The translations under genes were made by a program, and so were the position numbers. The notes below the pieces were generated by a model, which did not search any database, was not told where the DNA came from, and saw nothing but the letters and a program-made list of their open reading frames with translations. This document shows positions 13,301 to 28,300 of a DNA stretch of 64,000 nt, piece after piece. Every line of letters begins with the position of its first letter. The stretch's first letter is position 1. This stretch comes from Apostichopus japonicus (lineage: Eukaryota; Echinodermata; Holothuroidea; Aspidochirotida; Stichopodidae): positions 1,984,001 through 2,048,000 of the forward strand of contig NC_092568.1 in NCBI RefSeq assembly GCF_037975245.1, given 5' to 3'.

Positions 13301-16300
13301 TAGGTTGGTTTTGAGTGCATACATGTAGAATGGTATTACAGAAGTATCAATGTCCATACATACCCAAACCACAAAGTTTTTGGGGTAACAGGTTTACATA
13401 CTAGATTCCGAAGTATCCAGCGGTACCAGCACAAACCTTGCGGATGAACGAAGACGAGTCAGCGCAAGCAAGACATCATTTATCCTACATCGCAAAAATG
13501 CTACGCTAAATGGTCAAATTGCTATAGTTCTAAGTAGAAAAATATATATCAGTCTTTGTACACAAGGAATCATAGGAACTTAAGAGCTAAAATTCAGAGC
13601 GTTAAAAATTGTGACACATAACTTGTAACGCTAAATTATACCCTAAGTACAGGCAACTACTTTATACTGGAGAAGGAGTACGAAGTACAGACTCAATACA
13701 AATCTGATCTGTGTATATAACCACTAACGTGTGTAAGTGCAATATTTCGCATCACTTTCAGCCGTGATAAGTGTAGTATTGCTTGCTTCTGCTATCCAAA
13801 CTTTGCAATCCATCTTTGAATTTTGACAAATTGTTCGGATGACCTAAGATGAGCCACAGAGTGCAAAAATTGATGGCAGTGTCTTTCAAAGAATATGTTC
13901 TATTGTATACTGAACTTACTGTACTGCATCAACTCAAACAGATTGAAAGTTTCCATTTGAAATATCAAGGAAGGCAAATTTTAATAGGAAGTAGTTTTAG
14001 AATCTGTGTCTCCTGAAGTTGATACCCGGGGACACTCTGAGTGATGATGCTTCTTTGACATTTTCTGGCACAAATTTGGTTGCTAAAGTTAATTATAAAT
14101 ATATTAGCTAGGTAATCTACTAATCACCTAAAGATGTTTGAATAATGAACCTTGAAGGTTTCGGAAAAGGTTTTACTTTAAAGAATGTCATTAGTTAGTA
14201 AATTGGTTAGGTCGTGTCAAAATGTAATTAGAAGTCAATATTAAAACTGACATGAAGATAATACATTGTGCATTAGATACAGTGACTTTACATGTAATAT
14301 TAACACATCGTTGGTTATCGCTCAGTCCGCTGTTGTGTAGAGTCATAACTTTATGCCACACCGGTAAACTTCCATCAAAATGCTGTCATATTTGAAGCCT
14401 CTAAGTATGCATTTACTGACATTTTTGACACATTCATTATTTTGATAACCAGGTGAGGTCACAACTGGTAGTTTATCAACATGGATGGTTTGTCTCTGTG
14501 ACATTAATGTTTTTTTAAACTACAGTTGATGTGGGTACGAGGTCATGATGGAATGTCAAATGTAATGGTACTAAATATATGAATCAAGCATGGGGCAGAC
14601 CAAATGCCACCACAAAATCCACACACTGTGGTTTTTGCTGTCTACAGCAGAATTGGATAATTTATAATATTATTAAACAATATATATATCAGGTTTAGTT
14701 CATAGCATCTGGACTTAAATTGGAAGCAGGCATGAGATCTATAAAGAAGCTTTTCAGTTGAATGAGTTGATAACTACAAACCATGAATGTTAAAAAAAGG
14801 TGTGAGTAAACAATGTTACCGGGTGTTAATTGTACAGACACATGTTTATGCTCCACATACGGTCTCGCAATTTTAACAGTGGTGCAGTATACAGTAGGCG
14901 TGTTTGTATTGTAGTAAAAAAACAGTAGGATTCTCCCTCCACGCTATACGAGCACTAGCTAGGTCGTATTTACAGTTTGTTGGATTAATAACAATATCGA
15001 GTTGGTTTAACAACAATATATCAATATGTACTGCAGCGTAGGCAGGAGTTAGGCTTATACAGTGGATGTGCAGACATACCCGCACACATGCCTAGTGCAC
15101 TTAGGTTGGAACCAAACTTGCTTGTTTAGGTCTAGACAGATGGTATCATGTTACAACTTACAGGGCTAATTTATATGTGTAGTACATATTGTAGCCTGTA
15201 GTTAAAAACTTGGCATTAAAGTTGTATGGACCCAGTAAGCTTGAGTTACTTGAGATGAAATATTCTATTAATGTAGGGGAAAAGTGTAGATGGTTATAAC
15301 TTAAAATATTGTACTTGTATATATATTGAAAGTTGGGTTGGGGCTGCGAGAGGCAAACATTGTATATATAAGCTACAGTGTGTTGCATTTCCCATTCATT
15401 GGATACACTACAATTGCAGTTCATTGGTTATTACACTGTCTGCTGCGGTAATGCCATGCATCAATTAACACTACAGTTAACTATGTAGAGTTTGTGTAGG
15501 TGTGGCATATTGCTTCCAGTATGCAGCGTTATATGCACACTCAATGTTGAACAGCGGCTGGTGTACATGATCCACCTACCATGTGATATCATGACACTTA
15601 TCAGCTAAGTTATCTTGCTCTGCTCTGCTCTCTAATGGTTCAAATGCTGGAAATAGTTTGGTCAAAATATTTAACTTTTCATAAATTTTGTACAATCTCT
15701 TTTATTTTCACAACTTAGTAATCCAGACAGCTAAACTGTGATTAAAAATTAAATTAAATTGCTAGACTGAACTTTGCTAGCGCTGATGTTAGCAGTACAC
15801 CCAGTCTGAGTTTAATAACTAAGGTTATTGGTATGCCAACTCCTCTCACTGCCTATATTGTACAGTATAAGTACCACAGTCTGCTTGTGTGAAGGAGTAG
15901 CATATAATATAGTCAGTTGATCGTAGTCCCTGCAGAATCTCTCCAGGCAGCTGTTTCCGTAATCTAGCACTAGCAACTCACCATTAGCCATAGAAGGTGA
16001 TGGCATGCAATAATAGGGTTGAAGGTAAAAGCAGCAGCGATAAAACCTAGGGATATTTGAGGCGAGCGAGGTCATCTCCCGCCAGGCAGAGAGCACTGAT
16101 TGAGTGAAATGTGTAGGAGGGATAGACAATCTATCATGTTTACTCTTGGGTATTTCAAAATAAATCCAGGGCATTCCCTCTCAGTTATATCGAATCTGAA
16201 GTTTTTATTTTCACAAAAATACTCTGGGATAAAAAGGTTTGTCTCTTTGGCATACATACATATATACAAACAGTACTTGAATGGCAAGATTAGCAGTGGT

Positions 16301-19300
16301 GGTTGGTTTTTCTGTGGATGGAAGGGTCATTCCCAGGGCTGTTGTGGACTTGACAATCTCTGACTGCTATTGGGGGAGATTGAATGTATATACAGACTAG
16401 CCATCAAGATGGTCTGATTGACCTTTCACAAGACCCTGACAACTAAAAATAACATACTTAAAATCGGATAACAAGCAAATCTGGAAATTCAAACAAACGT
16501 CCAAGTACATGTTATTTTCTTCTTCATGTTTGTCTGAAAATGTGAACTCAGACATGCTTAAAGTTTTTTTTTAAATTGGATGGAAAATGGATCATTGAGA
16601 GGCAAGATAAATTCTTGCTCACCTGTCTTCTCAGAACTGTAGTACTTTCTTGTACCGTTCAGGTATTTTGGTAAACACTTGTGCTAATTATAATGTGCTT
16701 TGATTAACTGTACTCTAGGTCTAACCTAGCTATTTACCTAACATAGAGATGCACATAGCCCCCTTCCCCTAGTTACTAAGTTGAGGAGGACTTGTTATGA
16801 AGGTGGGAGGGGCAGACAAGAAACTGGAGTGATGAATGGTCTGTGGAATAAGCAGGCTTTTATCTTCTCAGTTGCAACTTAATTCTATGATAAAATTTAT
16901 AGCTCAAAACCATAGCATGTTTTCAAGCACCCATCCTTGTACATGGCGAATCTTTACTATTGGTAAACCTTGGTACACCAAAAGTAAACCGATGTTGTTA
17001 TCCCTTTATTAACCATGACACCGATTCCTGGCTGCTTGTTTTGTTTAATGTCAAAAATATATATACTGTAATGCGTTCTTTTCCAGCTGGAGAGAAAAAC
17101 ATTTTTGAAAAGTTGTTGGGTTAATATACGTTTGAATTTTTCACAAATTTGGTTTGCCGCGAAAGACTTCGAAAAATGATTTATTGTGCTTATAGAGCTT
17201 ACCTGTCTACGTTCAACTAATGCACTATTTTATAGACTACCCAGTTCACCATATGTTTTGGAATATTTATTATTTTAACTTTTAATTTAGACTGTTAGCG
17301 TGTGTTTGCACTTTGTGTAATTCATCTCTATTTGACACTATTGTATCTTTCTTATCATTTCAGGAGCTTTGTGATAATCCTCAGATGTTTGTTGGCGGTG
17401 CGAGCAGGTTTGATATCGCTCAAGGAGAACTAGGTAAGAACCGGTGTTATAATGATCTGTACACAGTACCATAGATACTGTACACGTGTTAGTAGGTATA
17501 CTAATAGGCTAACAGGTCTATATGCAGATTCACTTCGCTCCTCTCGTTCCTGTCTCCGACTACCTGGAATGATTCAATAGGGATTTTCTGTGGTTTGTGG
17601 CTGTTTGCATAGACTTCATTTAACTGTCTCAACAAAAGCTATCCACAAAATATCCATCCATCATCTATCAAGTATGTTGACATATGTAGCACTGCATCCT
17701 ATTCTAAAATAAAACATATTCGTAATAAAAAATTCATTAACACGAATGGACTTACATGATTTCAATTTTCAATAGCTTTTGCCATCAATCAAGTAAATCA
17801 GGAAAGTTGTGAACTCGTCTTCACAAATCTTCTTTTAGTATGCCACTATGCCTATATTGTACTGCTCATGTACAGTTTCATTAAGTGTGCAGGTCAGCAT
17901 TGATCAGAATATGAAATAACTCCTAAAATCCCAGTTGGAAGAATATGTAAGGGAAGTACTTGATATGTTGGTGAATGTCATGTACATTTGAAAGAAAGGT
18001 TAAAGGTCATGGGGTGCTTTATTGATGAGTTTGTTTCACAAGAATTTACTTTGCTCCTTGCTTACCTCTTTCCCACAACCTTAGCACTCTCATTCTACTG
18101 TGCCTAGATTGAACTGGTTACCTTTTAACACTGTGCGCCCTCTATGAATGGCCCCTCCGGTCAATGCCATTCTCACCCAACCACCCAAAGTACCAGCATT
18201 GTTCCTTTTTTTGTCTTGACAAATTTTCAACCCAATTCAGTTCCTCCTTGAAAGAAAGGTTGAAAGGTCATGGGTATTCTATTGACAAGTTAGTCTCACA
18301 AGAACCTATTCAATTATCATATTTAATAAAAAAAAAAGAAGGTAACCCAGCTCTGCTGGATAAACAGCCTTATATTTGATTTAAGTAATAACTTCTACAC
18401 TATGGACACATAGTTTGCATAGCTGGTAGTTGTAAAGGTTGCATTGTTAGTGTTTGAATTTACTTTGTTATTCAGTTCCAATATGCTAGTACTGTAGACC
18501 TGTACTCTACTGTACCATCTACTGTAACTAGCAGTGGTCCATCACCAACTGTCGAAGTCACATCCAGGGTTTCACTGTAAGTTTTACCCTTGCTGGGTTG
18601 GCTTTCTCAACATACACACATTTTGAAAGAGAAGTGTTTTTTTTTTGGTGGGGAGGGGGAGGGAAGGGAGCGGTCGGAAGAGGATGGGGCACATGCAACA
18701 TAGTACATTACCACTGTATCATACTGTAGCTTAACTTGTGAAGCATTCATATACAGATTCATTCACCTGTCAATTAATAATATTGTTGGTGTCAGAAAGA
18801 CATCCAAACAACAAGTCAGGTTTTGCCGGGCATGCCAAATCCCCCCCCCCCCAAAAGAAATAACTTCATAGTTGCCTTTAGTAAAACGGCAGTATTATCT
18901 GATGTAATTGCACGTAAGAAAAGGATGTGAACAAACCCATTGGTCCAGTAGTGAATGTTGATGGCTTCATTACATGTGTATGACATCACTCCATGCCTGG
19001 AGTGCATGCATTCTTGGAATTTCATTTACACCTTACAGTACTGAACTGGTTTCAGCATCTCAGGTCATCCTGGAATTTTACTAGTGGACATACAAAGATA
19101 TGGGTGGCACCTCAAATGACTATGCAGACATAAAGACTGTAGGCCATGTAACAGTGCTCTTGGACTGTTAATCCCGAAGGATTAACCAAAGGACAGTGAT
19201 CATATTTGAAGGATTAACTTTACATCATACAGCTCTGTCTAAAAACTAATTAACTAGCTGAGATTGGAGACAATTTTTCCTGTGGCATACTGTATGTAAT

Positions 19301-22300
19301 GCAAACTAATCACTTCCTCACTAATCACTTCATTCAAGCAGAGCCTTGCTGTACAAGTGTACTGTATCGCAGAGCAAATACAACCACAATCGCAAAGCAT
19401 ACAGTACATTATTGCTAAGTGCAGTACAAGCTAGTCTAAAGTTCTAATATTTAATAGAAGTCTGCATACCTTAACATTGAAGGCCATATTACAGTGCTCT
19501 TGTACTGTTACTCCTCAGGATTAACCAAAGGACAGTGACCATATTTGAAGGAATAACTTATAATACAGCTTTTGTCTTATTATTATCATACACCTGTTAT
19601 TAGTAGTTACAAGCACAAAGTTCTTCATCTGTATATAGAGATATATATACAATCTAACCTAATTGAAATAGCTGCCATACAACACTTACAGTCTCAATTG
19701 TATGACTCAAGAAATACTGAAATTGAAAAAGACTACATGAACTGTCCAGTTGATAGGACCCTGTACAGACTTGATTCATTATGGACTGGAATGCAAAGTC
19801 TCTACCATGGACATAGCTCAGAGAAGGCTTGGTTGGCGTCGCAGCAAACTTGAAAGGCACTTCATCAAGTGAAGTTCTCATGAATAATTCAGGCATATTT
19901 GAAGCTCTGCATTAATTGTTATGATTGTTGTACAATTAACGGAATAAATCTCTGCTCATGCTGAAAATACTATGGCTTTTTTTGTGTACAAAAACTGTTC
20001 TGCATGTTTGCATTTGTGTTGTAGTATTTACTTTGCTCATCGCTTACCTGTCTTGCTCCACGCTTACCAATCTTTGATAGTTTGCTGTGAAGTACTAACT
20101 TTAATGATTCACCTTGGTATTTATCAATATTTCCTTTTATCACAATAACATCCAGTTACAAAATCTTACCAGAGAATTCAATTGATGTAAAAACATAATT
20201 TACCATACTTTCTTATTCATGATTATTCAAAGAGCTTGTGAATTGTCAACAAAGGTAGGATCTGCATATTGCATACCCACATTTAAGCAAAAAAAAAAAA
20301 AAAAAATTAACCCTGGACAATTTGGTAAAGTACTGCAGCTTGTGTGTTAGTGACTACTGCTGGTTTACTGGGGATCTGTTAGGTGTCGATATTAACCATT
20401 CTGCTGGTAGGTAATGGTAACTACTATAACAGTTATGTCCGCACTGCATAGACTTCACAGTGGTTTGTCAAAAGCTTTTAGTCAGAAATCAAGACCTTGT
20501 ACTGTATGTGACTGGTGAAGCAAGATATGGTGGTTAGATTATGGACTGTAGTTAACGTACATTTGTGTTTTTGTGAATGAGTCAAGGAGAAGTATCTTTG
20601 TTATAATTCAAATTTATTGCTAATGACTATTAAAACTACCTCAAAATCTGGCACAGATCATTCTAGGCAATATCTACTGTATGTACTTAAAACCACAGTC
20701 TACACATTATTTTGTGTTTAAATAATATATTAAGGTACTTTTTGGTGGAATTCATTCTCATTATTTGCAAAATACTAAGTGGGCTTATATAGAAATCATG
20801 TAGATAAGTTGCCTGTGACATACAAACTAATATCGATTCTATTCAAGTGTAGCCTTTCCATAGAAGTGTACTGCATTGCAGAGCAAATACAACCACAACC
20901 GCAAAACATACAATACATTATTGCTAAGTTCAGTAGCGAGTTCAAATATTAATGTAAAGTACTATGTTGTGATACGTTCCACTTTTATTGTACATCCAAT
21001 CCAGTCTAAGGTAAACAGTTGTTAAACCAGAGAATGTATACATGCGCACAATATAGTTACTGTCTGTTATTTTCAGTACAATGATATAAATAGATCCAGA
21101 ATTATGAATAGAAGTTACATAGCATACAGATGTAAATTATGATGCTATAGTTATCATTCCTTCTTGGTGACATCGTTAACTGCAAAAGGTTCTACATAAA
21201 TTACATGTCATTTGTAACGTATATATGTACATAACATACAAAAACATATATAGATATATGCAATATATAACAGATGCATAATTGAATGAAATTCTCTATT
21301 AGCCACCCTTACTTGTTCCAACCTTCCCTTGCTCCCCCCTTCCTCCACCCCACAAAAAAAAATGCAAAAGAAAAATGAAGTGAAATTATTTTCATTTAGT
21401 AACAAACAATACTGTTTTTTTGCTTTAATATAGCAGGCATTTATTTATCTGGCAACATGATACTGTATACATGATGATGACAAAAAACGGAAAATACATG
21501 GAGAATAAGCAGTTGTTTTGCACAGAAAGTTTTACAACATTGGTTCTGTCAACAAAGGTCACCAACTCCCATAAAGGCTGTGCAAAACCCAGACAAAGTT
21601 TGAAATCATACTAAAAGACATAGCAGCCATGGTGCCTTATCTTGTTATAGTCATGAACAAAGATCAATCAAATGGCTTCTGAATTATGCATGACTGCATG
21701 AGTCAATTTGATATTTGCTTTTTAGTAAAGTTAGACAGTGTACCATTACCTTGGTCACTGAGTTAATTGGAGTTGCTGTATCATCTATTTTATTTTTTTA
21801 TAGACACATTAAACGACACAATGATTAGTTACCCTGTGTAATATAGCACATACTGTATATCTGATGTCAGAGTGTCTAGACAGGTTAATGATGCTATTAA
21901 ACAGGACAACTTTACATTGTTCAGGAGGTATTAATGTGCATTTGGATATTAAGGTACTTACATCCGTTGGTGCTAATAGTACTGTAATGTCATAAATAAT
22001 TTCAGTTATATGTTAATGGGGCTCTGTGCAATGTTAATCTGAGCTTTGAATTGACAACTGGGAGTACAGATAGGTACAATCATGCTTAATTAGCACATTT
22101 ATTTTGTCCATTGCATGTAAACTGGCTGATATACAGACTTACCTAATGTTACCTTGGGTCAATTTAGTTTGACATAAATCCGAGAGCCAGTATTCAGGAT
22201 TTTCAATTCTAAACTTCAAGAAACCAACGAGACATACACTGCATTGAAGACTAGAACTAACATGCTCTGTAAATTACTGTGTAGGATTTCCAACAAAAAA

Positions 22301-25300
22301 GAGGACGAAATTGAAGAAACGACATCCCAGCTGCCAATTACAACAAAGTTTACTTTGAGGAATCAAGTGACATTCACCTTGTACCATCTAGTTTGTTGCG
22401 GCCAGGTCCTTGTTACACCATCACTATAGGCAGGATTGTACTGCTTTAATATCCTATTGTGCAATAGATAGTCACACAGTTGATTGCCTGAATGGTAGAT
22501 GTAGAAGGGAGAGAAAGCGGGCAGGGCCCAAAAAGTGAGGAGGGGGAAGGGGGGGGGGAAGTTCTAGAATGCATCCGGTTATGTAGTTTAGGAAGATGGG
22601 GAAAGTGCATGCATGGAGTCGGAGACAGGTAAGTATCATTGCTCCTAAATCCTCAGAGCAGTAAGTTGTGGGGGAACATTGTCAAAACTACAGTACTGTG
22701 ATCGCTTAACGATCGTACAATTTCGAAGAAACGATATTCTGCGATTTTGTACGATTTTATTCGACGTTATTCGAAATTATGCGATTTTGCGCGATTTAAA
22801 AAATCGTTGAAAAATTCGGACGAAAAATTTTGTACGAAATTCGCACAATTATTCGCGGTTTTTGCGGTCAGTTTTACAACGTACAAAATCGCACAAAATC
22901 GTTGAATAGGCCTTTTAGAATTACAACAGTCGTTTTTTGATATTACGTGTGTTCAAAGTATACAACACAACTTTCATCTATGGTTCAAAGCACATAGTTA
23001 CGAGACTCAATGTCATACATTCAATATGCACAGCGTACAGTACCGCTCACGTATAACTGGACATGTGTACGCGCACATGATCGTGTAAAGACGTATAAAC
23101 AAGTACAATCGCGAATAAACTCGTTGACAAACAAATTGCCGCGTAGACACCTCGTATAATCCATGAATAGGATTAAAGTCGCCGAAAGAATTTGAAAACC
23201 TAGAAGAAAAATAAAGTGTTACTAAGCGTTTCTTGTGTCAATTTTTTTATATAATTTACCGTTGGCTCCAACTGAATGAAAAGAAAAAAAATTCCACCCA
23301 ACAACTGAAAAGAAAAAAAAACTTCCACCCAACAACTTTTAGTTTGAAGAAGGGCCGGTTAAAAACAAAACATGTTTCTCGTCCGCGCAATGGGCCTCCT
23401 TTTACATGATTCCCGTGTTTTTATTCGGATTACAAGAAATCTAAACTATCCTTAAAAATTATTTTGTAAAGGTTGCCACATATTCCAAACTAGTATTAGC
23501 GCTGAAAAAGAAGAAAAATGGCCGCCCGTTTTTTTTTTCAGATCTCAGTACGAGAAACATGTATTTTATTTGGATAATAGAACAACTTTCGTTAATGTGG
23601 TTAAGTTAATATTTTCCTACCTTAGCTATGTCGATTTTATAAAACCTTCATGAAAACAGACTTTTGAAAATGGATTTTGAAGCTGTCAAAAATTTAACAA
23701 ATGCATACCGTTAAATACTGGCGTCAAACAATACATGTCGTATATATTCCAATAAAGATCCACAAAGGATAACAATGCTAAGTAGAGCTTACTAAAGAGA
23801 AATAGAAACTGCATGTACATGGCCATTTTAAGTATCCAAGTACTATACAAAGAGATCGAGTTCACCGAATCACCCCTTTTCCCTACCACCTGAGGAAAAC
23901 CGTCTTTTATAAAATATAGTACCATACAATACTTTACATTTGATACAAAAGTTTCTTCTACAACCCCAAAATTTGTATGTGTCGCAATAAGTTTTAACCG
24001 CACAGCATAGTACCATTAATAATTTGCATGTTACACAAAGTTACACTCGGCGTCCAGATGGCGGGAAAATGTTACATCGTGTTCAATGTATTGAGTCGTT
24101 CCCACGGTGCAATGAACTTGGGCAAGTTGCCAAGTTCGAATGTCGATGACCTACTTATGTTCCGCGACCAATGTCAATGGGAATTAGGTGTGTAAAATCT
24201 CGGGTTTTCAACGTGTTATATATATAGAAGTTTTGCGTAAGCGGAGCGAATTTCGGGCGTCTTGTTGATTGTGAGGAAGCACTTATCTAAGCATCAATAT
24301 TTGTGAAAAATATCGTACGGTTTTTCTTCAGAAAATATTTTTGACTAGTAATTGGAAACTCAATGTATTAAGAAGTACTGGATCTAAACCTTATCATTGC
24401 ATTTTGGGGGAAGCCAGATCTTCAAGTGCAAAATATTGTTTTTTTCATTTAAGGTTATCGTAGTTTTCTTGCGAGGTGTATACGGCGTAACTTTCGATGT
24501 AGGCTTACTGATCATATAGCCTACCCTGTATATCATTCGTCGTAATCTCGATATCGAATGAGTTACGGTATTGTCTTAGTGGAGAAACATTCAGACTGTC
24601 TCCGAATATGTTCGTCATTTTTTTTTGGGGGGGGAGGGGGGTGGCACAACAATTCTTGTGTGGGTAGGGCCCGTTCCCCGTGCCATCCCGTTTTACAGTG
24701 CCGTAATTTAATAACGTCGTACTAGGGAGTTCCATAACAACTCCCTGGTCGTACGTGGTCTCATTTCGTGAACAAGAAGTTTTTTACTATTTAGGTAATC
24801 AATAGCCCAAAGACTCCCAGGGTCCCTATAAACACCTGTTTGCTCATCCTGCTGCAGTGATTGGGCAATAAGTACGCGCGTTCCTCGTTTTTCCTCAGGT
24901 AGGCCTACCTCCGTAGGCATTCTGGGAAAACAAACATTCTGGACGTCAGTAATATATATAAGCTAGTCATAGCAAGATCCATGCAAGGAAGACACGTGCT
25001 GTGCTGTGTACAGGGCTAGCGCTGTTCACTATATTATCGGCGTAGTAGGTAGTTTTAGTCGCAAAGTCTTTTTAATTTTGGAGACGGGTGAAGGGAGGTG
25101 ATGGTCACCCTGTTGAGGCGACTGGTAGTTGGTAAATATGGTAACGTATGAGGAAATATCGGTCTGAAGATGGGAATAAGAATAGTGGAATTCCAAGCCC
25201 AAGCTTGATCAAGCCCCTAATGAGAGGTGGGGTTAGGACAGCTAAGCCCGGGTAAACGTTGACCAATGTAAATAAACTATTGCCTTGGGGTGTAAAAGAT

Positions 25301-28300
25301 ACGATGGATTTTATCAGTTGTGGTTTCCGCCGCTTGCTTATTTCTGTATCGACATAAACTGTGTCTATTTTCATACTGGTTGTGCATGTGTACAATGGAC
25401 GGATGCAGCGAGAATGAAGGAATAACGTAAGGCATTGCTGAGTAGTACACAGTGTATAGCTGCCCGTGCATATCCGCATACATACAGTATAAAGTTTGAG
25501 TTGCTTTCTTGAAGACGTCCAGATAACCGGAAAGGCCATCATTATTATTATTATTAGTATTATCGATATTTTCCTGTACAATATGTCGCAGAAGTAGACA
25601 GAGTAGAGTATGTGGTCGGAAGATGAAGTATTCGCATTGCTTGGCATTTGGTGCGACGAAAATAATATGTCGAAAACGCTTCAGTGTACTGAGACATCTG
25701 CATGTATGGGAGAGAAAAGCGTTTAGCCTACACACCATGCAATACTAGCAAAATACATTGCAGTGGAATTTCTTGTTGGCAACTTGCCAAGAAAAGTTTT
25801 TACATCTATGTCTAGTCCAATGGTACAGTTTAAAACAGGTGCGGACATCGAGCCCAGCCCAACCATTTTGTGTTAGGGGTCAAATATTTCTTTTGGGTAA
25901 AGTGTGCGAACAAATTTTTTTCCAGAGTTGTTGGAACATTGTACGCACACAAAGTCGGCATATCTGCTAGATATAATTGATATGATTATATTTAGGTTTT
26001 CCATTTGATATATTTTCATTTTGGAAACTGAAACATTTTATTTTACTTAACCCCCACTCAAAATATTGCGCCTCAGGTACGAACAATGATTTCCCTGCCC
26101 AGTGCATTGACTTTTTCAAAGGTGGTAAACGTTGGCCGTATCAGGAAAGCCCCGGTAGAAAATAACTCCTTATGGTTTAGACTAAAAAAATGCAATGTTT
26201 CAACTAAACAAAAGGCTGCGTCTTTCTGTAACAAAGCAACTGTCAATCACTCCCAACAAACATTGCATGTCGGCCGTCCGTCCAGGGTATTTTATTCTGT
26301 GCACCTGTTGCTAGCCAGCTACATCTGATACAAGGCAAAGAAATTCCGCCTTTTGGTGTAATATGCAAATGATGTCTCGTGCAGTACTGCACTGTCTGGC
26401 GACACATGTAAACAATCTGTGTAGAGCTAGCTGTTATTAAATAACTTTTGTGTCAATGCACTGTGAGCCTATGGTACATTTCAAGACGTTTCTTTCTTTT
26501 TTTCTGAGGTGGTCGGGAAGGGGGATTGTTTGGGTGTTCTAAATCTTTTGTATCCTCCTAAATATAAAAGATGGTATTTTCAACATCTAAAACTTTAATG
26601 TACATGTAGTTTCTAATTTTCATCAGTAAGGCTTACCGAGTGAGAATAAAATTTGTCTAAAATTGCCAGTTTTACCAACATCGTAGTTCGTACGCACTTC
26701 CGTTTATCCTCCGTCACGGATCTTTATTGGAATATATACGAAATGTGTTGTTTTGAACATCATCTGCATTTTACGGTAAGCATTTTAATAATCGTTGTGC
26801 TTCAAAATCCATTTGAAACACGATTTCTTGTGCTTGAAATACAAATCCAACAAAGGGCTAGGCTATTGGCGAAATTAAACTGTCAAATGTTTGAACCTAA
26901 GCACTGTAGCGACAGTTGTTATAGATCAAGCAAAATACATGTTGATCTCGTTCAAAATTTTACAGAAAAAAACTTTTTCTTTTTACCGGTAAATTACTTC
27001 CGTGCCCGTTATTGAAGTGAATTGATTCACACATGAAAATACATTTTAAAAGAAGCATCGGTGGGAAAAAACAAATTCCGTGTTTTTCGCTTTTCAAGAT
27101 TTCATGAATTCCGCATTTTACCGCGATTTTCCGCGAACGCGGAAAACCACTGGCCCTCGACCAGTGAGCGCCTATGCTTTTCATTTCATTGATTCTTTTT
27201 CGACATCTTTATTGGAACGGCTCCGAAAATTCTAATCTTTCACCTCGCCCGTTCACAGTTAATTTTCTGCTTCATTAAGCACACATTCCTGTGGTCAAAT
27301 GAACGATTTTTACATGCGTAGAATTGTGCGAAATTTCGTTGAAAACTTCGTGTACGAACTTGTGCGAACTTGTTCGATATTACGCGATATTATTCGAAAT
27401 TCTACGATCGTTGAAAATTTTTGTACGATAGTTAAGCGATCACAGTACTGTAATATGTAATTTGGCAGAACTTTATGAATCCAAGGATAATATGAAATGT
27501 CCCTTTGTTATACCCATGTTATCCTTTTGTTATTCCTTTAACATCCTTTTGTTATAACCTGTAGACACTAGATCAAAGCTGTCTTTAGTTCTCTAGCATG
27601 TAATAAGTTGATGTGTCTGGCTCTTGTAGAATGTTTGTTCACTTCTTCGGGACTACAAGCACTGACACATTCCATACTGTAGTAAATTGTAGTTATGTCT
27701 TACCATGATCTGCAGTGCTTGTGTGCTTGTCCATAATTTCCACTAGCTGTCAACCCCCCCCCCCCCCACTGGGATTATTGGAAATGCATTCCACGTTGAG
27801 TATTAATAAAGGTAGGCGTACCGTAAAGTTCAATGGTTAGCACAGAGCAGACCGGATGATAGAAGGACACTCAGAAGGACTATCTTCTGTTAATATAGCA
27901 TATGTACAAAGAGCTGATTTCCTGGTGAATACCAAATTCATAGCCTTCCATATGGTAAACTTTATCGCAAGTAGACTATGGGCACACACGCACAGTTGGT
28001 TCTCAGATTTGTGTGAATCATCAGATTGAGCTGTATATATATAAAAAAATATGTAAGTACAGTCTAATTAATGTAGCTTTGTTCCAAGTCTAATGTAGAG
28101 CTCTTTGTTCCAATCTATTTTATGTTTAAACGTATTATGTGAAGTTTGTGAACTCTACAATGGAGTTAAATATGCACTGATTTCACTACCATAAATTGAA
28201 GGGATATTAACTGTGGGGAGGGGGAGGGGTGGGGTGGGAGGGAAGTTAGGGGGATTGGGTGTGGAAGGGTCTGTTGCAGAGAGTGGTATGGTAGGAAGTG

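Noticed and set aside
25105-25738. Overlapping 180- and 153-codon open frames on the minus strand
   Set aside because: They overlap in different frames, show no recognisable domain, and lie inside the inverted-repeat element. Kept only as an open question, not as genes.
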